This document shows, piece after piece, positions 25,901 to 40,900 of a stretch of 64,000 bases of DNA. Position 1 is the first letter of the stretch. The number at the start of each line of letters is the position of its first letter. The translations under genes and the position numbers were made by a program. Location: assembly GCA_035236585.1 (NCBI GenBank), contig CP141135.1, forward strand, positions 6,358,001 to 6,422,000. Direction: 5' to 3'. This DNA comes from Warburgia ugandensis (Eukaryota; Streptophyta; Magnoliopsida; Canellales; Canellaceae). The notes under the pieces were generated by a model. That model was not told the origin of the DNA and ran no database searches. It saw nothing but the letters and a program-made list of their open reading frames with translations.

Positions 25901-28900
25901 ATGTGCCATTAACCAGAACAAATAAATGCTAGAGCAATCTATGAAACCAGGATGATGAATAGCACTATGCCCAAGGAAATAGGTAATGTAGCTGGTGCTG
26001 GAAACTTCTCCATCAAAATTTTTATCTAAATATGATGAAGCAGTTTTAATCAATCAAAATCATGTTCCCAATGCTTGTGAGAAACTCTGTGCTAGTGACT
26101 CCTTAAGGGCATGTGCCAAGTTTCTTCCACCAGTTATGGAACAAGTTGCTTAAATATTAGTTCATCATTGCATTTCTAAAGTGTTACCCATAACCACCAA
26201 AGTTTTTGATCGCAAGATGATAACAAGAGTCATTTCCTTGCACTAAGTCCAAAGCTATTCTGTTTTCTTATAAATGTTGAAGGTGTCACATAAATGTAAG
26301 TCATAATTACAGAAGTGCCAGGGATTGCTCCCAAAAAAAAAAAAGAATTATTATGAACTCCCCACTTAGCAAGGGAGTCTTCCATACAATTTTTTTCATT
26401 CTAGAAATATATGAAAATGAAATTCTAGTCAGTCTCATTCCTTTTCTGTCCAATAGTTGTGCGGGCAGGAGAGATATTGACAGATTTCTTTCCATCACAA
26501 GAAATTTTCCTTCTTGGAAGTAAATAAGTCAAAGAGCAGCTCCTTAACATCCATCTGTTTTAAGTGGGATCAGACCTGCATCACCCACAGGTCTTTATGA
26601 AAGAGTCATCCATATCTTGGTACCCAGGCTACTGGATGATGCCCCGCCACTTGTTGTTAAGCAAACCAATAGGTAATGTGGTTTAATGGTTTCCACTATG
26701 TAAAATGATAATATCCTACTTCCTATAAAGATCTTGAGTCAAACTTGAATCATGCCTAGCCTTTACACACAAGGAAAAAAGACCTTTCAAATAAGAAGAC
26801 GAGCTTTATTACTCATTGCCAATTCTCTTCAATTCTTCTCCTTGTATAAATTACCTACATCAAAGCAAAAGGAATCACTTTCTCATGGCAGCCAACCCTT
26901 CTTGCCAATGTGACAGCATGGTTTCTCGAGAAGCGCACTAAAACAACTTTGAATGGATGTTAACTGATGATGAATGCACTTCCAAGGATTATTAATGAAG
27001 GAGTGATTACAAGATTCTTCTCTGCTTTTACAGTTAGGACAATGGATACGTGAGTCGCAATGATTAAGTCTAGTATGAAAGCCTTGAATACTCGATGAGA
27101 TAACCGGGTTTTGCACCTTCTTCCACACATGGATGGAGGTCCCAGTTCATAAGCTGAGCAAAATAAAACTGAACTGAGGATATTCCATTAGGGTGCAGTC
27201 TCCATTCTTATTACAAGTGTATCTAGTTCTGCACTACATCTAGTTCTAAGAAAAGATCCATTATCCAAGGTGTTGGTTTTATTTCCTAAAAGCTTTGCCT
27301 AGACCTAGAATTCCATACCACTGTCCAACCAGTTTCTCATAACAATTCAAAATATACTGTTCTTCAGTCACCAAAATCTAATGGTACCTGGCTTTCCCAT
27401 CCCAAAATGCATAAAGAGACTCAAAAATCTTATTCTTATTACAAATTCATCTCCACACCTCAAAGCCTTGACCTTCACCTACTCTTTCCTCTCCCACCAA
27501 AGCCATATTTTCCAACTCTTATCTCCGAAGTGTATTCCTTCTTCAATTTCCAAAGCCATGTCCCGTAACAGGTTGGATTCTTAAAGTAATATGTATTAGT
27601 AAGGACTTAAGACAATATTTTCAATGACAATTGAAACTGATATTCTTATTTTGCATTTGTTAACTCTTTAAGTCTTTTCAAACAATTCTACTTCTGCCTA
27701 GTTTTTTTCTTTTCTACTTTTCTTGATCTTTTACTAAGTCCACGTTGAGATATGTACCAGGATGTGTTTTTTAAGCACCCTGCCTCACAACCAAGAGGCC
27801 ATGAGCTCAAATCCACTCACCAAGAAAGAGTAAAAAGGGCAAACAGTACAGCTTATGCTCAACTTGTATGAACTTTCTTACACCCGTTTAGATTTATCAT
27901 CTCATTTCTACTTTAAACCAACTTATCCATCGTTCAATCTGAAGTGAAAATTCTACAATGCTACTGTAAGGCAGGCGATGCTCTATGCACTAGAGTGTTG
28001 GACAGTTGATGAACAACAAGTACATAGGATAAGCATAGCCGAAATGAGGAAGTTGAGATGAATGAGTGGCAAGACAAGAAATGAGAACACTAAAGGAAAC
28101 TTATGAGTAGTACCAATAAGCAACAAGACAAGGAAGGGTAGACTTAGATGGTTTGGACATGTTGAATCGAGACCGAAACCAGCTCTGGTTGGGTTGAGTG
28201 AGTCGATCCAAGTTGCAGGCTCTAAAAGGGCAAGAGGAAGGCCCAAAAGGCTGTGGATGGAAGTGATTAGAAAATATTTAAAAACTTTTGGACTAAATGA
28301 AGCCGTGACACTTGATAAAGGGGAATGGAAGAACAAGATTTGTGTAGCCGACCCCTAATCGAGATAAGGCTTTGATGATGATGATGATGATCTGCGGTAC
28401 ACTTGCAATGTATTGCTGGTATTGATATCCAAATCAATACGTTAAGACACATCCATGTGCCCATTATGCATATGTCAAACTGTGTGCAAGTACTTCAATT
28501 TGCTCATGTCTTTCACAACATCTTTAATGGCTCAATTCATGGTTCAGAAATTGCAATGCTGCATAATTCTACACACACATATACACTCATATTGTACCTA
28601 TAACACTGTAAAACACACATCAGCAGATATATATACACAGCTCGCACAGCCAAGTTAAAAAATTAGGATCGGAAAAAGAAAATGTAGTGAAGGAGGCATA
28701 GATATGAAGTTTTCATTTAACAATGAAAGAATTCAAAGAGTGATGAACTTCATTACTTAAAAGTAACCAACTACAATAACTCTTACCTTCATATACCGAG
28801 CCAACAACCCAGGTTCTCTCTGACCAATACCTACATTCCCAGTCATTCTTATCAAAGGTTAACAAAAGCTTGCTCTAGCAATGCCACAGAGCCAAATCAG

Positions 28901-31900
28901 ATAATGAACTTGATGAATGCAAGAGTTTTATAAACAACTCAAGAACATTGACATGCCCAACTCCTAACAATGCAAAAGCAGGAAATTACCTTTATCACTT
29001 CCAGTATTACATGATGGGATTTTTATGCATGGAAAACAATCAATCCTACGATCCTCCGCCCTTAAAAAATCAAAGACTATCAAGGCAACAAAAGCAGTAA
29101 CTTGCAGAAGGAAGTCCAACAGAACAGCCAATGCTGCAGAAACAGGAGTTACAAGTCAAGCACAGGAGGAGAGTATGTTGTTTCAGAAGGAAAATATGAA
29201 AATTACTAACATCAATATGCTCTGACCTGCAAACATGGAGAACACTCGGCATGCAGGCATTGGGATGAAGCTTCCAACAGCAAATGCTAAGACTTCAGAT
29301 AGACTTGCTAGCGTTATAGATGGACCAACTTCAACCAGGGCATTACTTATACGCTCTTCTAGAGGCAACTCCAATGGTTGTCTTTTGACGGCATGTACCA
29401 AAATACACATATTGTCCACTCCAACCTGGTAGAAGATGATCAGATTTATGAGTAATCCAAAAGGTAATGTGTGATAAATCCAACTAGTAAACATAATTTC
29501 CATTGATATGCAAAATAGAGCAGGCAGAAAAGGGCCATACTCAATGTATTTCTTATGTGTTATTTGGATGAAAAGAATGCACTAAGCAGGGTTGAGAAAC
29601 AAGTCATGATAGCCATCGTAACATTTGAAACTGATAAACTCATTAGCTAAATAAGCAGGGAATTACATCTCATGTAATATTCAACTTCAAACCATTTGAA
29701 TGCTATTCACCAACTTAGATACATTTGTTAAGTTCTAACTTCATCATGCACGTCTTTGGAAACAGTAGTCTTACTGATCATATGGTGCTTGTAGATATTG
29801 GAGATGAGCCAACAGTAGCAAAAAAAATTTGGGTAAGTTGAGTTTGGTTGAAGGAAGGCTAATCAGAGAACTTACTCTTTACCAACCTTACCTTTGGGCT
29901 TTGCTGGCAAAAGGAGTGCAGGGTTAGAACAGCAGTCTCTAAAATCCATGAAACAGGCCACCCGATGGATAAATTTAGTTTTGCCTACTTACTGAACTTT
30001 TTCTAATAATTTTCTAGAGAATCTATCCTGTATGTTGAGCTTCTCTTTCCTGGTTCAAATACTTTGGTCATCTAGATTCTAAAGCTTGGACAATGTCATA
30101 TTCTGTGCCCATATTTTTTTGCAAATTTTCTTAGTCTGATCCTTTACCCCAGCTTCTTACAGATGGCAGTATTGCATTTGTTTATTTACTTTGATTCTCC
30201 TGAAGCGAATTCAAAATGCCTTCTGGAAGATCATTTAGTGAAAATTTACATGGATATTAGATCAAATTTGCATAGTCAGAGAATAATATACAGCTTATGA
30301 AACTACAATAACAACAATAAGGATTTCTTTTTCTTTCTCAGTGTTCTTTAAATATCTTCTCATATCATCATGCTCTAGCAGTATACATTTAGAAGTCATT
30401 CCAGCAATCTACATGAGCATTCCCTTTCCAAACCATGGCACTCTTCTATTTATTTTAGGGCTGCTTCAGGTTACTGTTCATTCGCCTCAAATTTTCTAAA
30501 AAGCAAGCTCATTGTGCTCCTTCACTTACCAAGTGATACAGCTCAATTAAATGGCTTAAGTTACAAAAGATCACTCCAAGAAGAAAGAAAAATAATAATA
30601 ACAAAAAATGCTCACCTGGCGAAAGGGACAAGGTACTTTGATTGGAGAGAAAATTTTCTAGAGAAATAATTAGGGCAGATGATTTTAGGATACAAATCCA
30701 AATGATTGGGTTTGTTGAGATAAAACACTAACTGGATGTTCCTATTAGTAGTAACTTCAACCCTGGCTACTATTGGAGAACAGAAAATTGTATGTTACTC
30801 TTCTGCAGATCTATGGTGGAGTCTAAACTAAATGAAGCCAAGTCCAATGGAATACAGTTACATAGAAACTTCAATTTTGGTCTAAAAGGACTTGTACATA
30901 GAGTAATTATTATTGACCAATTTAATCATACAGACCAGAGATTGAATTACTTCAATGAGTAGAAAAACATAAATTGTATGACTACAGATATCAGCAGAAA
31001 TGCAGAAAATAACACGCATGCTTATGGCCATGACAGAGTAGTGAATGCTACAATAGCAGCGCTCTTGATATACACTATATTCCAGTTTGTAGCACTATGG
31101 CACAAATAGGAAGGACTGTGATGTCAGTCATACTCAGATGTCGTAATCATTGCACCAGAAGACAAATCATAGTAGCATCAAGCAGAATCCAGAATGTAGA
31201 ATGTTGCTGTTACAACATAATAGTACTTGAAGGACAAACTTACAGCCAAAACAAGGAATGGGATGACTTCCATTATGATTAGTGTAGATTTCACTCCAAC
31301 AGCGCTGAAAAATCCTATGGACCCCAGAACAGACAGCAAGACAACCAAAACTCCTGACAAGCCTAGAAGCACCTGAAATAGAATCCATTAACTGAAATTA
31401 ACATATAAACTAGATCAAAAACTCAAATAATATGTGTATAATATATATATATATATATATATGAGACATACACTTATGTGTGTCTTTCATATCCATGTAT
31501 ATTACATAAATACACATGTATACATGTTCATACATGTCCTTACCAAATTTCCTAAGCAGTAAGTGTTTGAATATAATAATTCAGAACAGACTAATTCATA
31601 TAGAATATATGAAAGTCAAACTAGAATGGATTCCACCAGATAATAATCATACCTTAGATGAAACGTAGAACGTAGATAAGCGAGGTGCATCTCCCAGTGC
31701 CAAAGATATGTAAGCAAACATTACAAGATAGCTCACCTGATCCAAGTCAGAAAAAGAGAAACATTAAAAGGCATTTCTTATCATGTGCGTCATCACTACT
31801 GTGGTATTTAGAAGGCATTTTCAGAGTTTATGCCAACATCAAATGAGTACCAACAAAATTCATTTTGGGTGTTGCCATCACATGATGCCAGTGTACCAAT

Positions 31901-34900
31901 TCACCGACAAATAACCATCAAAGAGATTGTATGAACTGGAACTGTTAAATCGAACGCTCACCAGTATAGTTATCACATCTGCAGTGCTTTCTCTTTTCAA
32001 CTCTTCCTGGATAGAACTCTCTGAAGAGAATGAAAGCGTAAGATTTTGTGCCTTTGCCATCGGTATTAGCTCTTCCTGTTAAATAGTGACAGATCAGGTC
32101 TTACACCACATTTAATCATTAAAAAGAGATTACCTGAGAAAACTCAAGCACAAATGAACCAATCAGAATAAGGGAGAAAGAGTTCTACACTTGGAATGCA
32201 GAAAATGCATCTCTATATATTTAAGCAAAAATGTAATTGATAATTCAGTTGTATTTTCTACTACAAGCAGAGATGGTAACTGGATCTATAGCTGGAAGCA
32301 TTAGCTTTTTAACACTATATCATCATTCAGTTACGTTTCTCAGAACGACTTGGATCAATTTTCAAAGGGCATACCCCAAATAGCATCAATGTTAAAGAGA
32401 CAGAATTCTAAATGTTGCATAGAAGGAGCAACCATTTCACTAGAGAAAAGAAAGGGTATTACAGCTCTTAAATGTTTTACCATAGCAGTAAGAAGTAACA
32501 GCAAGAAAAGTCCATTGGGAAGCTAACTGGAACTGGACAAGGACATATGAAAGAAAATATAGTTTTCTTAAAAAACACCAATATATCTGCTTAAGGAAAC
32601 CACAGAAATGGTTGGTTGACTTCTTTTCTAAAAAAAATCAAAAGCCTCATTTCTTTGTAGACTGACCTATTAAATGTGAGAGAACTGATCTTTCCCAAGA
32701 GAGTGCAAATTATATTCCACAAACAAGTTAAAGTAATTAGGGTAGCCCGGTGCACTAAGCTCTCGCGTATGTGGGGTCCAGGGAAGGGGCAGACCACAAT
32801 GGGCCTATAGTATGCAGCCTTAACTGCAAGAGGCTGTTTCCACCAATATCTCAGACAGTACAATAGTGGATATCATAACTCCTAGAATCAGATATTTTCT
32901 CCAAATGATTATCAACCCATCGGACTATTGGATTTTCACATCAACTATCAGTAAACAGGTTATCAGTACTAAAGCATTCAATAATGCTTATCTACACAGC
33001 GACAAGAATGGGTCATTTGTAGGCCCCATTTTCTTCTATTTGACGAATAGAGGACATTTCCCTATTAATGGCTCAGTAAAGTACCATACTCTCTCATGCT
33101 GGCCTACTGACAAACACAAAAAATTTCTTTTGTACAAGTTTAGAAAGTAAGCTGTGACTAATTGAAAAGATGCCAATCCATAGAAATTTTGCTTTCCTTT
33201 TGCCAGAAAATTCATATTCACAACAGTCACCCCCAATGATTGATAGGAAAGCCATTACTACATAAATAAACTAAAGAGCCATATCTAAGTAACCATGGAT
33301 AAGCTAAGTCTTGGCCTCTTAGATACCTTCAAGATACATAATAAAAGAAGTTAACAGAACTCATCCTGTCTGTAACTTCACACTTTATGAAGCATGCAAG
33401 AGTTTCAATAAAAAATGAATCATACCCTTGCCATGCCAGGGAATGCTCAGCCTTGAAAAAGTAAAACTTTCTTCTGGATCAAACTTCATGATCATAGATC
33501 TCAAGTCGCATGTAACAATTATATAAATTCATGAAATCTAAGTTATATGTGCTGCTTACTTTAGCATCAAATTTTCATGTGTGCATCTTCTACTGACCCT
33601 CAAATAGGAAGCCATATGCCAGAGACAGGTAGGTACTAGGAAACAATCTGCAACAGGAAAATTATATCTTTCTTCTATTTAGAGTTAAACTTCTATATGT
33701 TAATATTGTACTGTTTAATGTTCAGTCATCCCTCAAATGGGTAGTCATATGCCATTTTGTGATATAGTTCTCCCTCTAGTTCACAAATGCATGTTATTCA
33801 TGACCTAGAAAAAGATTCCAGATCACTGAAATAATGGCCCAACATTGTCATATTATCCTTTCAATTAATCCATCATTTGCTATTGAGGTTTACCAAAGGT
33901 CATCTTGAGATTATCATTAGGCATTTTTCAGGGAAATGCATATGATAAAATGTAGGTCTTAGAAATATTGGTATAGAAAAATAGAAGAGACAGCATAGAA
34001 AACAAACCTTTACTAAGTGAATGAAAGCCTTCTCCCAAGCTACAGCCTCTTCATTCTCATTTCCCGTCTTATCAATGTTATTGTTTACTGGATACGTTAT
34101 TACAAAGGCAGAAGCCTGTCAAAGGACTTGATTTGTTAAATAACTATGACCAGCATTTGTGTGATGTTCTTGAGAATGATCCCCATATTATCTTTTCATG
34201 ATATTCTCAATTATCAATGCAGCATCAAACAATACCTCTGAAAAGTTACTCCCAGAAAAACCCCCTAATGCTGTGCTTGGATCAATAGGGGCCTGAAATG
34301 CACTCAAACATGTTGCTGCAGACGTATAATGCTGAAAAAAGAAGTATGCAAGAGATGAATACAAACACTATTCAGCATATAAAAACATATGATTAGACAG
34401 ATAAAGGTTATAATTAGCAAAGAATAAAAATCAGAGGTAAGCTATTAGTCTAAGTGTCTAAGAGTTAGTTGAGACAAAAAACGCATATACTTCATATTTG
34501 TCAAAAATATCACAAACATTCCTCCTTTAGCAAATACGGATCTGTTGGAAGCAACTAAATGTTGACCAGGGTTTGAAGCTGTGCACAGGTGTGTGCCTAC
34601 CATTCAAAAAGAAAAAAATATAAAAGCAACTAAACCCATGCATTAACACCTGCATGTCTAGAATACTTGCATAGATATGCATGTACCACGTACACATGCA
34701 TGAACACACACTCAACACATGAACACATGCAAGCATGCACACATACTCATCAATCTATCAAACCCACAACCATAAGCACAGCTGTACAAGGACATATGCA
34801 AATGCATTTTGTACTGCATCAGATCAACTATTTAAGCAACTTGGAGTGTGCCTTGAACTCCAAGAGAACAAAGAGAAAAGTGAGAGGAACAGCAGAAACA

Positions 34901-37900
34901 TCAAAGACAGAATTAAATATGGAATAAAAAATAAGTTGGCATCAAAAAGCGATCAGAATATACAAATCCTACATCAACATCCATTACTAGTTTTCATGCC
35001 ATAACCCAAGATTGAAGATATTAGAACACTGCAGTGTACCTGAAAGCAATACTCAGCATGTTGAACTCCCCCAAGGTCATCATAATTTTCTGGGTCCATT
35101 TTAAAATACTGCAAGAGAAACATAATCTGTCTTAAGTATTTGGAAGAGACCTAAATGATTGTACTAGAAAATTTTAAGTAAGAAAATCGTTGTTACCATT
35201 CACAACTAATGTTTAGCAGCGTCAACTGTTCAACATATATCAAAATTTTAAAGATACACAAGTTTAAAATAACACTCAGCAGTATCAAGTAAATGGCCAG
35301 CACGGATAGCCTTCCATAATCAGAATTGATGAAAATGAGTCACATTTATGGGTGTCACTGAAGAAATCTTGGAGCTGACCCCTAATTGGGATAAAGTCTT
35401 GATGATGATTGAAGAAATCCAGAACTGTCCCCAGAAACAGTAAGTAAAGAGAAAAGACTTGGTGTCTAATCTTCCAACTGTACAACATATCTTTTTCCAG
35501 TTTCTAGTCTATGGACACTTAACTATAAACTAATTAGATAAAACTGTACTTTAAGAAGACGTACATCCCATATGCACCTTACAGCAAGAAAAGAATGTCC
35601 CCCAGATAATTACACAAGAAGTACTGATCATGTATGATTCTTAGGCAGATAAATTTCATCATATACCTGCAAAACACTTTGTGTTGCACAATCTTGTCCA
35701 AGCGGCTTCAAGCAAATATCAGTTAGACTAACCATGGATCCAGAATAGTTCACACGGATTGCATCAACCTGTCAAGTTAGAAGGGTATAAGAATATCAAA
35801 CAAAACAACATGAATCGTCTTGACTGCACCATAAATGATAAGATACTGCAATAATTTACAGCCAAAAAAAGGTCTAACAGAGACAAGATTTTAGTAATAG
35901 ATAGGACCAACAACAGAGTACCTTCTTTTGAATTTCAAAGAGCAATTGTAAATTGGTATCTGTCACAACACTAGGAGACTTGCCACCTTTCAAATCTGGA
36001 TTGGTTGCTAATATAAGCTGCAAAGGAAGGAACTATTCAATGCTGCCACCTTTATCTCATGTGAAACGACATTTAAAATAACCAATATCAGATACAAACA
36101 TGAAAATAGAAGAGCCTTGAGAACCAATATAAGATTAGAAAGTATGCAGGAACTTTCCTTTAATATCAACAAGCAGCACTTGGAAATTTCATGGACCAAA
36201 TGCAATTTATCATAGACTTCTGCACAAGTTGCTCTCCTTAAGCTGAGATTCAGTAGATGTTCCAAAAGTCTCTAGGGCCAACACTTTGAACATGGGGAAA
36301 ATTATTTCATAAAAAAAATCCCACTCGTTGATGACCTTTAGCATCTGTTACAGGCTTTTCAACGGTTAAATTTAATTGCTTTGTCTGAACATTAGCATGT
36401 GAATCTTGCAATTCTTGGGCCATGGGTGATCAACAATGAACCAATATTAGGAACTCCGCCTATTTTTCATGTGAACTCATTTGATTAATATCATCACGCT
36501 CTGTGGTATGTACAATTATGTTATGCTCTCTTCCTGATCATCCCTGCATGATTTCAACAAACAAATTAAAAAATGGCCCTCATCTCGCTCAAGCAGCTCA
36601 GAAACACACTCCTGTCATATTTCCAGTCTTGTAGAACGCAGGTTAATGAGATTGCTCTGTGTTCAAAAACCAGTTTGTAGTCTATATGACAGCTGTAAGT
36701 AGTGCTCCTTGTCTTCAGTGAACAGTATACCACTTTTGCCAGTGGCTAGTGATAAGAGATTGCTTGAAATAACCTTGGATCAATTTGTGATAAAAGATAC
36801 ACTACAGGCAAATGTTATACCACTCAATTCCATTAAAAGAAAAATGAGTTATACCACTTGGTTCACTCCAGTCTTCCTTACATTTCTCAGGTTCAAGTGA
36901 AACATAGATAGTATCCAGCTGTTTCACAATTCCTCCAGCTGTATTCTTAAAGAAATTTGCATATGCTGCACTCTGTAGTGACTGATTCAGATGGCACAAG
37001 TATCTTGAAACTTTTCATTTTCCTTCATGTCTGACTTATATTCTTTTCTTTTCCTTCTTCTTAGTTAGCTTCTGCACCCCCGCCTTTCTAAGTTTTTCCT
37101 CTTCAAATGAATTTATGTGTTCATAGACACTGATGGCTTTTGGTCACAATGTCCAAAAATCAATAAATGATTCTTGTAAAATCTTTCATCTGCAATGATA
37201 AATACTTTGAACCTAATTGATAAGCATAAAGTTCTATTTTGAATGATGAAGCATATATTGTTAACTCGGAAAGAATATTACATCATAGCCCATAAGGGAA
37301 ATGATATATGTGCCTTTAAAATTTTCCTTTAAGCCTTTTTAGCAGTCTCTTTTTGAACCCAAGAAGATTCCAATCAGCCAAAGTATATCTGCCCCTTCTG
37401 TGCTTAAACAAAATTCCTGCTGCAACCTTATGTTGTCACAGAGTAGCTATCTTATGCCTAAAGAGAACCACACTATATGACATTTATATTTGCATCTGAT
37501 CTTGGGGCCAATATGTGCTACATGGACACAATCCTTTTGGTTCTATTTTACCCTCATTAGATGATCCTAGGTCCTTGATCCAAAAAGCTTTGAATGGGGT
37601 CCGCAAGCAAGAGTAAGCCATTTATTTTTGTCAGCCTATATATAGCCTATGAAACACCCATTGAGTGTGAGACCATGAACCTATATGTACTTGGTAGTCC
37701 GCTCACGGTGACGATCATCCACATTCTTTGTGGCCCAAAGACAGTGGTTATCATGCTTCCTTTTAGAAGTTATTGTTGGGAACTACAACTCCCATGTCAA
37801 CAGAATCAGGTATCGTAATCTAACAGCCAATCTCAAATCCATCCCATTGCCACTGATTTCATCTTGATAGCATATGTGGGTCCCTGATCATTGAGCATCT

Positions 37901-40900
37901 TTCAGGTCTCATTAGGCAAATTAAGTATTTCATTCATTTTGATGTTTATCCTGCTCTTGAGATAATGCAGATTAGGATCACACAGATTGTCTCTTGGAGA
38001 TGTATAAGGTGAACAGATACAGTTCTACCTTCATTTCCTATGTGAGAGTAGGACCTAGAAATGGTCAACTTCGGAGGACCTAAAATGGTCAACTAATTCC
38101 AAAGAAAAAAAAAAGGATGGTCGTCTCTGGTATAGCTCATCTCTTTTGAGGGGGAGAGAGGAAGGAGAAACGAATGCTTTCTAAATCTGTCACTAGAGGA
38201 AAAAGAAATAAATAACAGATCAGCTAGGATGTAGAGATACAAAAGGGCCACTGTTTACCTGAGTAAGGGCTGTAAAGGGGCAATTTCAGGGCTGCATATA
38301 TCTTTTTTCTAAATGTACTTCACTAAAAGTTAAATTTAAATAAGAAATACTGCAAAAAGATAAATTCCCTAATTTTTTGGCACAAGCCAAGTGGCACTAG
38401 AGGATTAGATAATAAAATGTTGGCAGAAGTATATGTAAAAAGTAAAGCAAGGACAGTACACATGCTTGTTAGGAAGTTGTAATACCATTCATAAGACATA
38501 GGAGGTGCACCTCACAGGGTATAAACAGAGCATATAGTTTCAGTTCTGGTTAATCATCATCAAAAGGATCATTTGGAGTCTTCTTCCTATACTTTGAACA
38601 TAACAACTGGAAAATGAAAAGAACAATCTAAAAAGCAGTATAAAAGAACTCATGCCTTCAGAAAAAAGGAATCAAACATAGCAATAGGCTACCTGTTCAA
38701 TTCTATAGAAGGGTGCAAGATGGCTGTCAAAATATTGCTTCTCCTCTGCAGCCTTGCTCCCATGCCCTACCCATAGCTAGAATTGTACACATTTATAAGT
38801 CACCAAAGTGAGTGTAGAACAAAGATGGAAGTCCAACAACCATTAGAAAGTTACAGGATCAAGAATTAGGGTAGAGTCCCCATAAGAATCATAGATTACG
38901 CCATGTAAAATATAATATTCATAATGGCTTCATCAGATTATGTCACATAATATAGAGTCATAGACACTTTATGCAGGCTCAAAATTTTGCATACAATAAT
39001 ATCATAATTATCACAAAATCAGTTCTACGTATTCCCACACAACAATCAATCAGCAGCTCAAGACCTTGGTTAAGAACGTAGGTAACAAATTTTAGGATAG
39101 AATGATGGAGATCCTTTAGTGCCAGATAGAAAGGGCTTTCTGGTGTCTCTACAAAGTAAACTGTAAGTGATGAAAAAATCATGGCTTACTGTAAAATTGT
39201 AAGCTTTTTTAAAATATTTTGATGTTAAAAATGATCAGATATTTATATGTTTTGAAGAAACTTCCCTTGGAGTAAACTCTTAAAGCCAAAGTTTCCCAAC
39301 TGATACTTCTCATTACTTTTCTATGAAAGCTTCAACAAATTTTACTATGAGAAACAGTAAGGCCAAAAATCTTTATGCAAAATCACGACTTTTGAGTTTC
39401 CTAACGAGATTTTCATCAAACAAAAGTGTTTAATGGTGGGGATTCCAAGAAAATATTATTTGAAAAGGGTAAATATTTTATCCATTTCTGAATTTCCTGC
39501 AACTGATTGGATGTAGGAAGGAAATCAGGTGTAAGATTCTGATTGCAACTCACTTTTCACTGAATGAACACAAATGAAAAAAGGCCTCCTCTTTTGGTCT
39601 TGTTTGCTTAAGGAAAACTCAGGATACTATGTCGTCCTTTACTGGTACTTGCTGCTTCGGATGCTTCATAAGAAATTCTATGGTTTATAATAAGTAAATC
39701 TTTGGTTTCTTGTAAAAAATCTGGCATTCTATGCTAGATGGATTTTCTGCATGCTTTCTCTTTTTGGATCCACTTTTCTTGTGTCCTATCTTGTTTCAAT
39801 GCAAAGGGTCAAATTTGTAGGAAATCCCATAGCGACATTATGGGTCACAAGAATGAGAAGAATCAGAAAGATTTTGAAATTTTGAATGTTACAAAGCTGA
39901 ACAACTATGGTACATCAATTGGGAAACCAGTGTTCAACAGGTAAGAATGTCATTCTTAGACTTCATTGATGGTAACATTATCATGTGAAAACAGATATTT
40001 TTTGTAATCTCTTTGGGGTCCAAGGATACAGCTAATACCTTCTCAGGCTGTGTCTCCACCTTGAAACGTATCAGACCTAAGCAAAGTAGAAGGGTAATAG
40101 CCAACGATGAACACAATACAAGTGTTGGATTTCTAGCAACCCATGTTCCATATCTCCTGCAGACAGACAACAGTTCAAATTGTAAATCAAACTGTTGAGA
40201 CTAGATGCATATAATGCACCTTGGATGTCAAGGGCACTAACCTAAAGAAACTTGACATGTAGCTTTGCACAATAGAAAGTTGCAATCCTTTCATCAATCG
40301 AGAGCCTTCTTCCTGCATCTGGTAATCATCGCAAATAATTCAGCATGTTAAATGGAAATTGCAGTAATACAAGTAAAAAGATCAAACGTCTAGGTTTGTT
40401 TCCAACACAAAGTAAACAACCCACGATCAGAACATAATTGATGTCAAAGGGAAATTTGAAAAATAGAAAAAAGGAAACATGCACAGCCAGTTCGAAAAAT
40501 GAAACAAGTAGATTTAGAAGAAAAATAGGTAGAAGAAGATGAAGGTGAGAGGAACTGTGGCATGTAATACTACATTTGATGTAATTATGTTTTATATATA
40601 AAACACTTATAGTGATAAAAGTATGCTTTATAAATACAATTTATTCCTCTGTCATTGAAAATTCAATACTCAAGATGGCGCCTAGTGTAAATTATGCCCA
40701 ACTTGCTAAGAAATACATCTAAGTTTGTCCTAGCAATTCCCTTAGCATATCTGCCACCTGATCCTCAGTTTTCACCAATTCCAAGCACTTTTCATTGGAA
40801 AGAATTCTCTCACATGAAGTGCTTGTGAATTTCAGAAGGCTTTGTTCTATCATTTGATGATTGTTCTGTCCACACTGATGGCTATTCTGCTATCACAGTT

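Noticed and set aside
27770..27830. tRNA-like phrase on the minus strand (GGATTTGAGCTCATGGCCTC)
   Set aside because: Weak box B resemblance only, no box A at the right distance and no flanking duplication.
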